Below, one piece after another: positions 54,650 through 63,127 of a stretch of DNA of 64,000 bases (the first letter of the stretch is position 1; the number at the start of each line of letters is the position of its first letter). Below the pieces are notes generated by a model. That model ran no database searches and was not told the DNA's origin. It was given only the letters and a program-made list of their open reading frames with translations. Both the position numbers and the translations under genes were made by a program. The stretch comes from CAYUQT01 sp964446835 (GTDB lineage Bacteria; Planctomycetota; Phycisphaerae; UBA1845; JAFGLZ01): contig CAYUQT010000021.1 in assembly GCA_964446835.1 (NCBI GenBank), forward strand, positions 1 through 64,000, in the 5' to 3' direction.

Positions 54650-54902
54650 GACGGAGGACAACGCACCTCCGGATAGCAGCGGGCCGGCCACCCACCCCGC
54701 GCTCGGCCACGAGGCCGCCACAGAGCACAAGCGGACGTCCGAGCCCTCATGGATACAATCCATCTTCCAACGCCATACGGGTGGGACTCATGGCCCTCCG
54801 CTCTCGACGAGACTTGACCCCAGAGGCGCCGGGAAGTACTTGTAATCAGGATCACCCGAAGGGTCCGGGGCCCGTGACCCCGAAACGACAGGACCCACCA
54901 TC

Positions 54903-56261
54903 ATGATTCTGTTGACACTGACCTCGCTGCTGCTGACGGCCGGCAACGCAGACTACAAGACCGAGTCCACTCGCTGTGCCTCGGTACGCTACCGGGATAT
55001 CCCGCGGGAATACGCCACGGCCTTCGCCGAAATCGTCTCGACGGCCCGTGATGTGTGCGCCAAGGACTTCGGATTCCGAATGCCCGACACCATCTCGCTG
55101 ACCGCCGAAGTCGTCCCGGCTCAACCCATGCTGCTCTACGCCGATTCGCCGACAAGTCTGTATTTGCGAGTCCCTTCCGTACGCCAACTGGGTCGCCCCA
55201 TGATCAGCCAGACCGACTGGGTCTACGCCCTCTGCCGGGAGGTGGGACGGCTGGCGATCCACGGATGTCTCAAGGGGTGTCCCTGGATGAAGGATTCGGC
55301 GTACGAAGGGTGTACGCATTACCTGGGCTCATATCTGGTCGACGCGGTTTCCAAACAGCTCGGCCCACACCTCTACCCCGATGAGTATGACTACGCGGCC
55401 GCCGGGTTGCATCGTCTGTCGTGGGAGCTCTCCCAGACCATTCGCTGCCCGACCGTCATCGGTGCCGGCGCCTGGGAGCAGTTGTCGGGCCTCCTGCCGC
55501 GCGGCGGGTTGGGCAACATCCTCTCGGCACTCGGTCAGGCCTCAGTCGAACCCAACAACCCCGGGATGGCGATACTGACCACGCTCCAGAAGGTCTCCAA
55601 GAACAAACAGGAGATTGTGGGATGGTGGGCCAAGATACGGGATGCCGTGTTGGGCACCGTGCGTCCCGCCGACGCCCTCCCGGAGCGCCTCGACTGGAGA
55701 TACCTTTCGGGTTCGCCGGCCGTCCTGAAATACGGCAGCGACCCACCGGATGAAGGTCAGGCCGACCGCTGCAACGGATACGCCATCCACTATGCATCCC
55801 CCCCGGGACGATGGTACCTGACCGGCATCCGTTTCTTCGCCCTGCGATATGGGCAGTCGCTCGAGTGGCATCAGGAGGCAACCGTCCGCCTGTACGACGA
55901 TCGTCGAAAAGAGGTGGACCGCAGCCGGATGCCGCTCGGAATGGCCCGCGGGTCGAAGACACAATGGGTTCGCGTTCCGCTGATCCCCACGCGAGTGGCC
56001 TCCGTATTCTCGGTAAGTGTCAGTTTCGATTCGACCCGTGAGAACGGGGTGGAGATCCGCCAGGATCGTAGCACCCGCGGACACTCGTTGGCCCGACCGA
56101 GGGGCCAATCCTGGCAACGTGTTGACGACGGTGACTGGATGATCCAGGTTGAACTGGACCGTACCAAGGATGCCGATCCGCTCATCGATCCGAGACAGTG
56201 GCCGATCGAGGTGCGCCCCATCAGCCGGACAGCGTCGACGCAACCTTCCACCCGCCCCTGA
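54903..56261 (+). CDS. Secreted protein of unknown function
   Basis: This 452-residue protein has a short signal (MILLTLTSLLLTAGNA) and no recognised family. Sequence features include YREVGRLAIHG-type helices (residues about 110-125), LAIHGCLKGCPWMKDSAY with a Cys pair, a helical middle, and a beta-rich end (YLTGIRFFALRYGQSLEW, WVRVPLIP). The first half could be a peptidase-MA-like helical domain lacking the HExxH motif, but this is weak. It is divergent from guaB and convergent with the PAS-GGDEF-HD gene. Confidence 0.65.
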   Translation: MILLTLTSLLLTAGNADYKTESTRCASVRYRDIPREYATAFAEIVSTARDVCAKDFGFRMPDTISLTAEVVPAQPMLLYADSPTSLYLRVPSVRQLGRPMISQTDWVYALCREVGRLAIHGCLKGCPWMKDSAYEGCTHYLGSYLVDAVSKQLGPHLYPDEYDYAAAGLHRLSWELSQTIRCPTVIGAGAWEQLSGLLPRGGLGNILSALGQASVEPNNPGMAILTTLQKVSKNKQEIVGWWAKIRDAVLGTVRPADALPERLDWRYLSGSPAVLKYGSDPPDEGQADRCNGYAIHYASPPGRWYLTGIRFFALRYGQSLEWHQEATVRLYDDRRKEVDRSRMPLGMARGSKTQWVRVPLIPTRVASVFSVSVSFDSTRENGVEIRQDRSTRGHSLARPRGQSWQRVDDGDWMIQVELDRTKDADPLIDPRQWPIEVRPISRTASTQPSTRP

Positions 56262-56341
56262 CGCGGCCCGATGCGCTCACCCCCCTGTGTTCGCCTGTCC
56301 GACGAGGATAAGGTTCCATGGAAGGAATCTGTCCCGAAGAC

Positions 56342-58060
56342 TCACATCACCGCTTCGAGTACGGGTTCGGGTGTGGCCGTCATGATGTCGGCGAGAACCT
56401 CAACAATGGCAGGGTCGAACTGCGTGCCGCTGCATCGCCGAAGTTCGGCCACCGCCTGCTCGGGTCGCAGCGATGAACGATAGGGTCGGTCTTCAATCAT
56501 CGACTGGAACGAGTCGGCCACCGCCAGAATGCGGGCGCTGCGGGGCAGCCTGGAGCCCTTGAGACCGCTGATGCCCTTCGTGCCGTCAAACCAGTCATGA
56601 TGGTAGCGAATGGCGGTCTGAATTCGCCGATCGCCCTTGTGCCGGGCCACAATCTCGGCTCCGATCTGTGCATGGCAGTCGATGAGCTCACGCTCCTGTT
56701 CCGTCAGCGGACCGGGCTTGAGCAGAATGGCCTCGGGAATGCCGATCTTGCCCAGGTCGTGAAGAATGCCGGCGATGTGCAGCGTCTCTGTCTGTTCCGC
56801 ACCCATGCCCATACGACGGGCAATCTGAGAGGCCAGCCACCCCACCCACATGCAGTGCGAGCCCGTCGGCTGGTCCTTCTCCGCAATCGCCCGGGCCATC
56901 ACCATCGCCTCGTTGGAACCCATGGCCCGGCCGACCCAGCGATCGTCGCCCAAAGCCTGTTCCGTGGAGACAGAACCCCACCCATCCGTGCCGGCCTGTT
57001 CGAGGATCTCGGCAGCGCTCGGCAGATTCCACAGAGACGTCCGGTTTCGGCCCCGACGCTTGGCATCGTAAAGCGCCAGGTCGGCCCGACAAACCAGTTC
57101 GCCCGGACCGGAGAGTTTGGTGGTTGCGGTGGCAACTCCCAGGCTGGCGGTCAGACGCACCGACGACTTGCCCAGGCTGAGACGGAGACCCGCAATCGCC
57201 TCGCGCAGATGTTCGGCCCGCACATAGGCACTCGTTCCGTCGATATTCGGCAACAGGATCGCGAATTCCTCCCCGCCGTACCGGGCGGCCACGCCGAACC
57301 GATCGATCGTCGATTGGATCGTCTCCGCCGTGGTGCGCAGGGCCTCGTCGCCGGCCGGATGACCGTACCGATCGTTGACGCCCTTGAAGTGATCGAGATC
57401 CAGCATGATGCAGGACAGGGCGCTGCCGGTGCGGCGCCATCGCATCCACGCCTCCCCCAGAAGTTCGTTGAATCGGCGGCGATTCACCAGCCCGGTCAGA
57501 TCATCGGTCGCCGCCAGTCGCGCGAGCCGGTGGTTCTGAACGAGTACGTCGGCATGAGCCACACGCAGATCGGTCAGATCCGTCAGAAGGCAGATCAGTA
57601 CGGCCGACGAAACCTTCCCGCCGTTCGGCGTGAGGGCGGCACGAACCAGCCGGACATGGGCTCCGCCTTTGGCCGTCAGCAGGAGGGTATCGGCACGCAG
57701 CGTCTGTCCCCGAATGCACTGCTCCCGAGCCTCCGACCATGACGAGGCAAGTTCCTCGTCGGCCAGGAAGTCTCGGACATTATGCCCCATCAGCTCCGAC
57801 TCGCGGCGTGCGAGGATCTCGGTGGCCCGGTGATTGGTGAACACCACGCGGTCATTCCGGTCGACCAGCAGGACCCCCTGTTCCATCGTCCGAAGGATCG
57901 CCTCGTACACATCACTGGACAGGGGCACCGGCCGTTCGCCGCCACGAGGATTATCGGACGACGAGCGGAACGGACGACAAGCCCGCCTCAGACTCGGTAC
58001 CACCGATCGTGTTCCCTGAAATTGAGCGGAGTCTTCGCTCGAATGTGGGCTCTTTGCCAT
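56342..58060 (-). CDS. PAS-GGDEF-HD signalling protein
   Basis: This 572-residue protein has a PAS domain (residues about 50-170; ILRTMEQGVLLVDRNDRVVF), a GGDEF diguanylate cyclase domain with active-site GGEEF in ARYGGEEFAI, and a C-terminal HD domain (HIAGILHDLGKIGIPEAIL, CHAQIGAEIV, YHHDWFDGTKG). The GGDEF site looks intact without a clear RxxD inhibition site. In the HD part the expected GYP is replaced by a KGISG-type stretch, so c-di-GMP hydrolysis is doubtful. No signal peptide was seen; it is probably cytoplasmic. The start at 58060 follows GAAGG. Confidence 0.92.
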   Translation of the reverse strand: MAKSPHSSEDSAQFQGTRSVVPSLRRACRPFRSSSDNPRGGERPVPLSSDVYEAILRTMEQGVLLVDRNDRVVFTNHRATEILARRESELMGHNVRDFLADEELASSWSEAREQCIRGQTLRADTLLLTAKGGAHVRLVRAALTPNGGKVSSAVLICLLTDLTDLRVAHADVLVQNHRLARLAATDDLTGLVNRRRFNELLGEAWMRWRRTGSALSCIMLDLDHFKGVNDRYGHPAGDEALRTTAETIQSTIDRFGVAARYGGEEFAILLPNIDGTSAYVRAEHLREAIAGLRLSLGKSSVRLTASLGVATATTKLSGPGELVCRADLALYDAKRRGRNRTSLWNLPSAAEILEQAGTDGWGSVSTEQALGDDRWVGRAMGSNEAMVMARAIAEKDQPTGSHCMWVGWLASQIARRMGMGAEQTETLHIAGILHDLGKIGIPEAILLKPGPLTEQERELIDCHAQIGAEIVARHKGDRRIQTAIRYHHDWFDGTKGISGLKGSRLPRSARILAVADSFQSMIEDRPYRSSLRPEQAVAELRRCSGTQFDPAIVEVLADIMTATPEPVLEAVM

Positions 58061-58556
58061 GTGCAACCTTCTTCTATACCGCCTCTCGTTCTGTTGAAGG
58101 ATCGGCAAAGAAGTGACGCGAGTTTGCATGTTGCCCGAGCGAGGCAACGAGTTGCACAACTCGGGCCCCATAAGAACTTTACTGTCATTGTGGCATGGCT
58201 CTCGGAACAGACTGAGCCCGTGTTCAGGCAGGCGTGGATTCCTCTGTCAGGCCTGATTCGAAGCGGTTCACAGGAGGGAGGGTTCCAATAACACCGCAGG
58301 TGTTTCTGGACCCAACACGCCCCGATGGCTATATTGGCAACATTCGCCGGAGGCGGAACGCACCGCCCTACCGGCGATTTTGGGTTATCTGAGGGCGAGA
58401 TGGCCGGCGCAGGTCCCCCCTGGGGTGGAATTGCCGGCCTCGGCATGAACGGACCCGGCAGACATCGAACCGCTCGAACGCGGGCGGTGTCAGGTCGCGT
58501 GCCCCATGGCGTGCCCTCGAACGTCGAATCACTATACCGTCAGACGGGAGTGGACC
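58061..58556. other. Divergent intergenic region with a dyad
   Basis: These 496 bases separate the signalling gene (minus) from scpB (plus). The only structural item is the dyad GAGTTG-CA-CAACTC at 58149-58162, about 90 bases upstream of the signalling gene. No further gene was accepted. Confidence 0.45.
58149..58162. promoter_or_regulatory. Short perfect dyad upstream of the signalling gene
   Basis: GAGTTG and CAACTC flank CA, and the same stretch can pair outward with CCCGAG/CTCGGG. It could be an operator or a leader hairpin; no regulator is known. Confidence 0.3.
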
Positions 58557-59288
58557 TTGGACCAGACCCCGGAGAACACCAACGCCCAGCCCGAGGTGCC
58601 CGCCTCGGATGCGCAGAGCCGTAGCAACGATGTGGCCCCAACCGACGAGAACCCGGCCCACGAAGATGGCGTCGCGTTCGAGGAATCGCCCTCGCACACC
58701 GACCCCTCAACGGAACCTGTCGAAGGGTCGCCGGAAACGGCACCCGCCGAACCGGTTCAGTGGGACGGCATCGAGGCCGAAGGCGTCGTCGAGGCCATTC
58801 TCTTCGCCAGCGATTCGCCCCTGTCCGCAGCCCGAATCGCCCAGATCATGGGCGTGGGCGACGCCAAGTCGGTCCGCAAGGACATCGAAGCGCTGAACGC
58901 CCGCTATGAAAACCACGCCAATTCCTTCCGGATCGAGGAAATCGCCGGCGGCTTCCAGATGTTCACCCTGGGCAAGTTCAAACCCTGGCTGGACAAGTTC
59001 CTCCACACCCGGCAGGAATCGCGCCTTTCGCCTGCCGCCATGGAAACGCTGGCCATCATCGCCTACAAGCAGCCGGTCCTCCGGGCCGAAGTCGAATCCA
59101 TTCGAGGCGTGTCCGTTGGAGAAGTCCTGAACCGTCTGCGCGAGATGAATCTCATCAAGATCGTCGGACGTGATGAACAGATCGGCCGGCCGATACTCTA
59201 TGGCACGACCAAGCGGTTTCTTGAAGTCTTTGGACTGGGCGGCCTCAAGGACCTGCCCAGCGTCGAGGAACTCAAGGCACCGGCGTAG
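58557..59288 (+). CDS. scpB: Segregation and condensation protein B
   Basis: This 243-residue protein is ScpB, a winged-helix partner of SMC in chromosome condensation. The conserved core begins at EGVVEAILFASDSPLSAARI and includes SPAAMETLAIIAYKQPVLRAEVES (shown here only in part) and RPILYGTTKRFLEVFGL. An acidic, Pro-rich low-complexity tail of about 65 residues precedes the core. The TTG start at 58557 was chosen because GGGAG precedes it; an ATG at 58506 without a ribosome binding site is the alternative. ScpA and SMC genes are not in the window. Confidence 0.93.
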   Translation: MDQTPENTNAQPEVPASDAQSRSNDVAPTDENPAHEDGVAFEESPSHTDPSTEPVEGSPETAPAEPVQWDGIEAEGVVEAILFASDSPLSAARIAQIMGVGDAKSVRKDIEALNARYENHANSFRIEEIAGGFQMFTLGKFKPWLDKFLHTRQESRLSPAAMETLAIIAYKQPVLRAEVESIRGVSVGEVLNRLREMNLIKIVGRDEQIGRPILYGTTKRFLEVFGLGGLKDLPSVEELKAPA

Positions 59289-59363
59289 CCCCACGGTCCG
59301 ATCCGGCTCCGGCCATACCGCTTCTGCAAACCCATCGTACCCGGCTGGGGGTTCGTTTCGTGG

Positions 59364-61304
59364 CTACTTGACGTTCAGGGCAAACAGACGGGCCTGCCGG
59401 GCCATGATGTCGATACGAACAGGCTTGTTCCTGATAGCCGACGCCTGACCCTTCCATTGCACCGGGGCCTCCACCGCATCCTCGCCGATCGTGCGACAAT
59501 CATCAAAGGCAAAGCCCGGAATCACGTTGCCCTTCTCGTCCAGCAACTGCACGCGAACCTCTCCGCCGTTCGAGGCGTCGACGTTCAGTGTGACGGTGTC
59601 CCCTTCAATGACCACCGGCGGGGTTCGCAGCGAACCGCCGTCCGCGCCGGCCTGGCGGGCCACATAGCGATCGCGCTTGATCCGAAGCAGGCCGATTTGG
59701 CGCTCTTCAAAACGATTGATCTTGTGCCCTCGAGCGTAACCGCCGTAGTACAGATAGACCTCGTTATTGACGGGCAACTGCTCGTCGATCCACGCCATGG
59801 CGTGGTCCCACTGCCCCGACGCGGGGTGCCGATCGAAGTAGACCTCCGGGTCTCGAATCCAGTGCCGGCCGTCGCGCGTCCATGCCAGGCTGGTCCAGCC
59901 CACACCCGCCTTGGCCCCGCCCGGATCGGCCGCATAGTCGTCGTGAAGCACCTTGACCATGCCGATCAGCGTCGGCCCGCGCTGCAAGAAGCCGCACATG
60001 GCGTAGAACTGCGTTTCGCCCGCCTCGACCCGGTCTTCGGGGGTGACGACCAGCCAGGACGGACTCCAATGGATCAGGTCATCGCTGATCGCCTGAGAGG
60101 TGACGCGCCGGAGCCCGGACCATTTCGACCCACGAATGTAAATGCTGAAGATGCCCATGTAGCGATTGCGAACCTCGTCGCGATAGATGTTGTTGATGTC
60201 GTGGTTGTGCCTGAAGACGATGTGCGGTACCAAGGGCTTGAACTCCAGCCCGTCGGCCGAGCACGCCACCCGCAACCCCTCGACATCGCGCCCGTAGTAG
60301 CCGTACTTGTAGCGGCGCGACGGATCGGGGTAGTTCGGGCCCTCGTCGAAGATGCTCACGCCAAATTGAATGGGAGACGGGTCGGGCAGACGCCGATACG
60401 GGCGAATCCAGTGGATCCCGTCGTCCGATTCCATCATCGCCAGGTGCGACCGGATTTCGCTGTCGGGCACCCCATAGTACATGCGAAACCGCTTCGTGGC
60501 AGGATCGTGCAGCACCGTGACATACGGCTGGAAACAGTCGTCGCCCTTGCCCTTCTTGCCCGTAACAACCGGCTCAGAAAGTTGCCGCTGCGGTGTATGG
60601 ACCTTCCGCTCGATGCCCCGGCACGAATCGATGAGATCGTCGTCGATCCACAGGTGCGGCCCCCGCCCCAACCGGATCGGTGCGGCATCGGCGGGGCGCC
60701 GCCCCACCGACGGCCGGTACAGCGAGCTGCAATCCTCGATCCTCGGCTCCACCTGCGCCTTGCCCTCTTTCAGCTCCCGGGCGGCCCGCTCGTCGGCCTC
60801 CCCATGAAAGAATGCCGACGCAGGAATCGCCTCGCGAGCCTTACCCTCCCACTCCCAGAACAACCGCAGGAACGCCGCCCCCCCGTTCTGGTAGAAGCGA
60901 ATTTCGATCGGCAGAAGTTCGCCGGCCTTGGCCGTCAATCGTCCCTGCCGCGGCTGGTCCGGGCCCCATCCGTCGATCACCAGCTTCTCGCCGATCCACA
61001 TCCGAAAACCGTCGTCCGCCTCGGCCGTAAACCGCACCTCGCCGTCACAAGGTGCCTTAAGAAAACCCCTCCACCATCGCGAGTAGCCCTGAATCGTCTG
61101 CCCCGTATCATGCCGAACCGCCGGATCGACCCCCATCTCCGCCGGCCGCGTGAAATCAATATCATGAAACCACACCCACACCAGACCGCTCTTGAGAGCC
61201 GTCGAACCGTCCTGCTGCTCTCCCGCAGCGAAGGATGTCATCGCGACCAGAACCAGAATGCCGCAAGAGACAGGACAGACCGGTAGTGAATGGTATCTGC
61301 GCAT
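59364..61304 (-). CDS. Secreted PA14-propeller glycosidase-like protein
   Basis: This 646-residue protein has a signal peptide (CGILVLVAMTSFAAGE), a PA14 carbohydrate-binding domain (residues about 45-170; FTAEADDGFRMWIGEKLV, FWEWEGKAREAIP), then a five-bladed propeller like GH32/GH43 enzymes (LWIDDDLIDSCRG, ESDDGIHWIRP, SDDLIHWSPS, TRDGRHWIRDPE) and an end beta-sandwich (GEVRVQLLDEKGNVIPGF). It is a paralogue of the protein at 25988-27598, with the PA14 domain added. The start at 61304 follows GAGGA. Confidence 0.87.
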   Translation of the reverse strand: MRRYHSLPVCPVSCGILVLVAMTSFAAGEQQDGSTALKSGLVWVWFHDIDFTRPAEMGVDPAVRHDTGQTIQGYSRWWRGFLKAPCDGEVRFTAEADDGFRMWIGEKLVIDGWGPDQPRQGRLTAKAGELLPIEIRFYQNGGAAFLRLFWEWEGKAREAIPASAFFHGEADERAARELKEGKAQVEPRIEDCSSLYRPSVGRRPADAAPIRLGRGPHLWIDDDLIDSCRGIERKVHTPQRQLSEPVVTGKKGKGDDCFQPYVTVLHDPATKRFRMYYGVPDSEIRSHLAMMESDDGIHWIRPYRRLPDPSPIQFGVSIFDEGPNYPDPSRRYKYGYYGRDVEGLRVACSADGLEFKPLVPHIVFRHNHDINNIYRDEVRNRYMGIFSIYIRGSKWSGLRRVTSQAISDDLIHWSPSWLVVTPEDRVEAGETQFYAMCGFLQRGPTLIGMVKVLHDDYAADPGGAKAGVGWTSLAWTRDGRHWIRDPEVYFDRHPASGQWDHAMAWIDEQLPVNNEVYLYYGGYARGHKINRFEERQIGLLRIKRDRYVARQAGADGGSLRTPPVVIEGDTVTLNVDASNGGEVRVQLLDEKGNVIPGFAFDDCRTIGEDAVEAPVQWKGQASAIRNKPVRIDIMARQARLFALNVK

Positions 61305-61531
61305 GGGGCTGGAATCCTCGGACGGCAAGTATCGGACCAGAAGTCACCGCGGGCCGGTCACAGGTGGCGTTCACCGGTGACCACCGGCATGCGATATAGG
61401 CTAGACCGAAAGGCGGTGCTTGTCACCTGCGCCAAGCGCACCGAGATCGCCGCCCCAACGCCTGGAGTTCACAAATGCGCGAAAGCTTCAGCCTGAAATG
61501 GGAAACCGGAACAAGGCGTTGGCCTGCCGCC

Positions 61532-62488
61532 TCAGTAGTCCACGCGCCGCAGGTCGGGGCCGACCGACTCGGAGACGCCCGCCGAAGAGAGCCCCCGACC
61601 GGCACCCATGGCGGCAACCGATGCCATTTCCTGGGAGACCCGCTGATGAAGGTCCAACTGGTAGATGACCTCGCGATCGCGCTCGTGCGTGCGGAGATCG
61701 TAGATCTTCTTCGCAGGGACACCACCCCAGAATTCGTACGGACCGATCACGGTGTTGGGCAGCACAACCGCGCCCGCACCCACCACGCAGCCCCTCTTCA
61801 GATGGCACCCACCCATGATCAGCGCGTTCACCCCGACCACCACATCGTCCTCGATCTTGATCGGACGGAACGTAATCGCGTCGCGCATCGCCACGTGCGG
61901 GGTCAACATCGAATTGATCCCGAGAACCACATTGCGGCCAATATCCACAGACCAGGCGTCCAGAACCCGAGGCTCGGTGAACAGACACGACTTCGTATTG
62001 GGTCCGAAGAAGCGGTTCCAAAGACGCCTCAGGGGCGGAAGCATGCTGATCTCGTGAACCAGAAACGCCGGAAAGGGCGCCTGGCATCGGGCCTTGGTAA
62101 CCACACCCTGCAAACAGGCCCAGAGCATCTGGTTGTTAAAGTCCTCGGAGGCGTACCGCCCCTCACGAGGCTTCGGGATCAGCACCCGCAGGATCAACAG
62201 CTCGGCCGCGTAAACGAAGTTGAACAGGATGATCCAGCCGATCAGGCACTTGCACCACGAAAAGACGAGGCCCCAATCCGCCTGAGTCGGCAGTACGGCA
62301 GGCCAGCCCACATACCGGTTAAAGCCCATGGTGGCCAGGACGAACGCCAGACCATATACCCCAAGTCGAACGACGACGTCGAAGAAGAGATAGAACTGCA
62401 TCCCCCATCGGACATCCAGATAGGGCTTTTCGGTCTTCGACGTATTTGCGGGGTCGGTTTGAATCGAAGATTCATTGTGAAGGATCAT
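61532..62488 (-). CDS. Membrane-associated hexapeptide-repeat acyltransferase
   Basis: This 318-residue protein has three or four N-terminal membrane segments (FYLFFDVVVRLGVYGLAFVL; LIGWIILFNFVYAAELLIL) followed by a left-handed beta-helix of hexapeptide repeats (residues about 170-270; VDIGRNVVLGINSML, VVVGVNALIMGGCHLKRGC, GAGAVVLPNTVIGPYEFWGG). It is probably an acetyl- or acyl-transferase modifying a sugar or lipid. The start at 62488 follows GGAGG. Confidence 0.88.
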   Translation of the reverse strand: MILHNESSIQTDPANTSKTEKPYLDVRWGMQFYLFFDVVVRLGVYGLAFVLATMGFNRYVGWPAVLPTQADWGLVFSWCKCLIGWIILFNFVYAAELLILRVLIPKPREGRYASEDFNNQMLWACLQGVVTKARCQAPFPAFLVHEISMLPPLRRLWNRFFGPNTKSCLFTEPRVLDAWSVDIGRNVVLGINSMLTPHVAMRDAITFRPIKIEDDVVVGVNALIMGGCHLKRGCVVGAGAVVLPNTVIGPYEFWGGVPAKKIYDLRTHERDREVIYQLDLHQRVSQEMASVAAMGAGRGLSSAGVSESVGPDLRRVDY

Positions 62489-63127
62489 TCGGAAAACCTC
62501 CATGCATCCGCAACGGTACTCCTGACCGTCTGCACCAGTACGACCGGCCGTCCTTCCCGAGCCCCACAAAAACCCTCAGGCCGGAAACCCAAACGGTTAC
62601 CCAAACACGATTTTCAGAACAATCGCACTGTCCGGTGAACCTATATCCATCTGGTAATTCTCCACAGGCAAAGCCACCGCGCCATGTCATCCGGAATCGC
62701 GTGGTCCAGACCCCCGGTTCCCCCGGGCAGCCCACCCAAGGTCACACCAGAGCCGTCGGAGGCACAAAGGCTTGCGGACCACCTCCGGATGTATGGCTCC
62801 ACCCGTCCACCTCAATCGTCCCGTCCGGTGCATCGCACAAAAACATCCCTGCACCGGCCAGACCATCTCGGTAGTTTGGAGCTTGGGTTATTCTACCCCA
62901 ACTCCTCCAAGAAATAAACCGGTTTGATGGCTCCGGAAATCCCACTTTTGTTCGCTCCAATTCCCTGCGCCCCCTGGGAAGGGACGGAGCCATCACCACC
63001 CCTCCAACCCGTCACCTGCCACCGACCTCGTCAGGGGTGGACGGCGCCGAGAGTTCCGCGGGGACAACGTCCGCCCCATGCGCATTCATCGATGGGATGG
63101 AAGACGATGTCGTTGCTTTCGGATGGA
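62489..63127. other. Intergenic region with a nested inverted repeat
   Basis: These 639 bases between the acyltransferase and the radical SAM gene hold no gene I can accept. They contain a nested inverted-repeat structure at 62926-62994, with a 10-base palindrome directly beside it at 62916-62925. Confidence 0.5.
62926..62994 (-). ncRNA. Candidate structured RNA element (nested inverted repeats)
   Basis: Perfect 10-bp arms GATGGCTCCG (62926-62935) and CGGAGCCATC (62985-62994) enclose a further TCCC/GGGA pairing and an inner hairpin TTCCC (62961-62965) with GGGAA (62976-62980). The whole folds as a closed multi-helix element. It resembles a riboswitch-like or regulatory RNA fold but matches no class I know. 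On the minus strand it would lie about 440 bases ahead of the acyltransferase start. Confidence 0.35.

Noticed and set aside
59457..61286. 609-codon open frame on the plus strand
   Set aside because: It lies opposite the PA14-propeller gene, has Arg/Pro/Val-rich composition and no domain. It is a GC-rich shadow.
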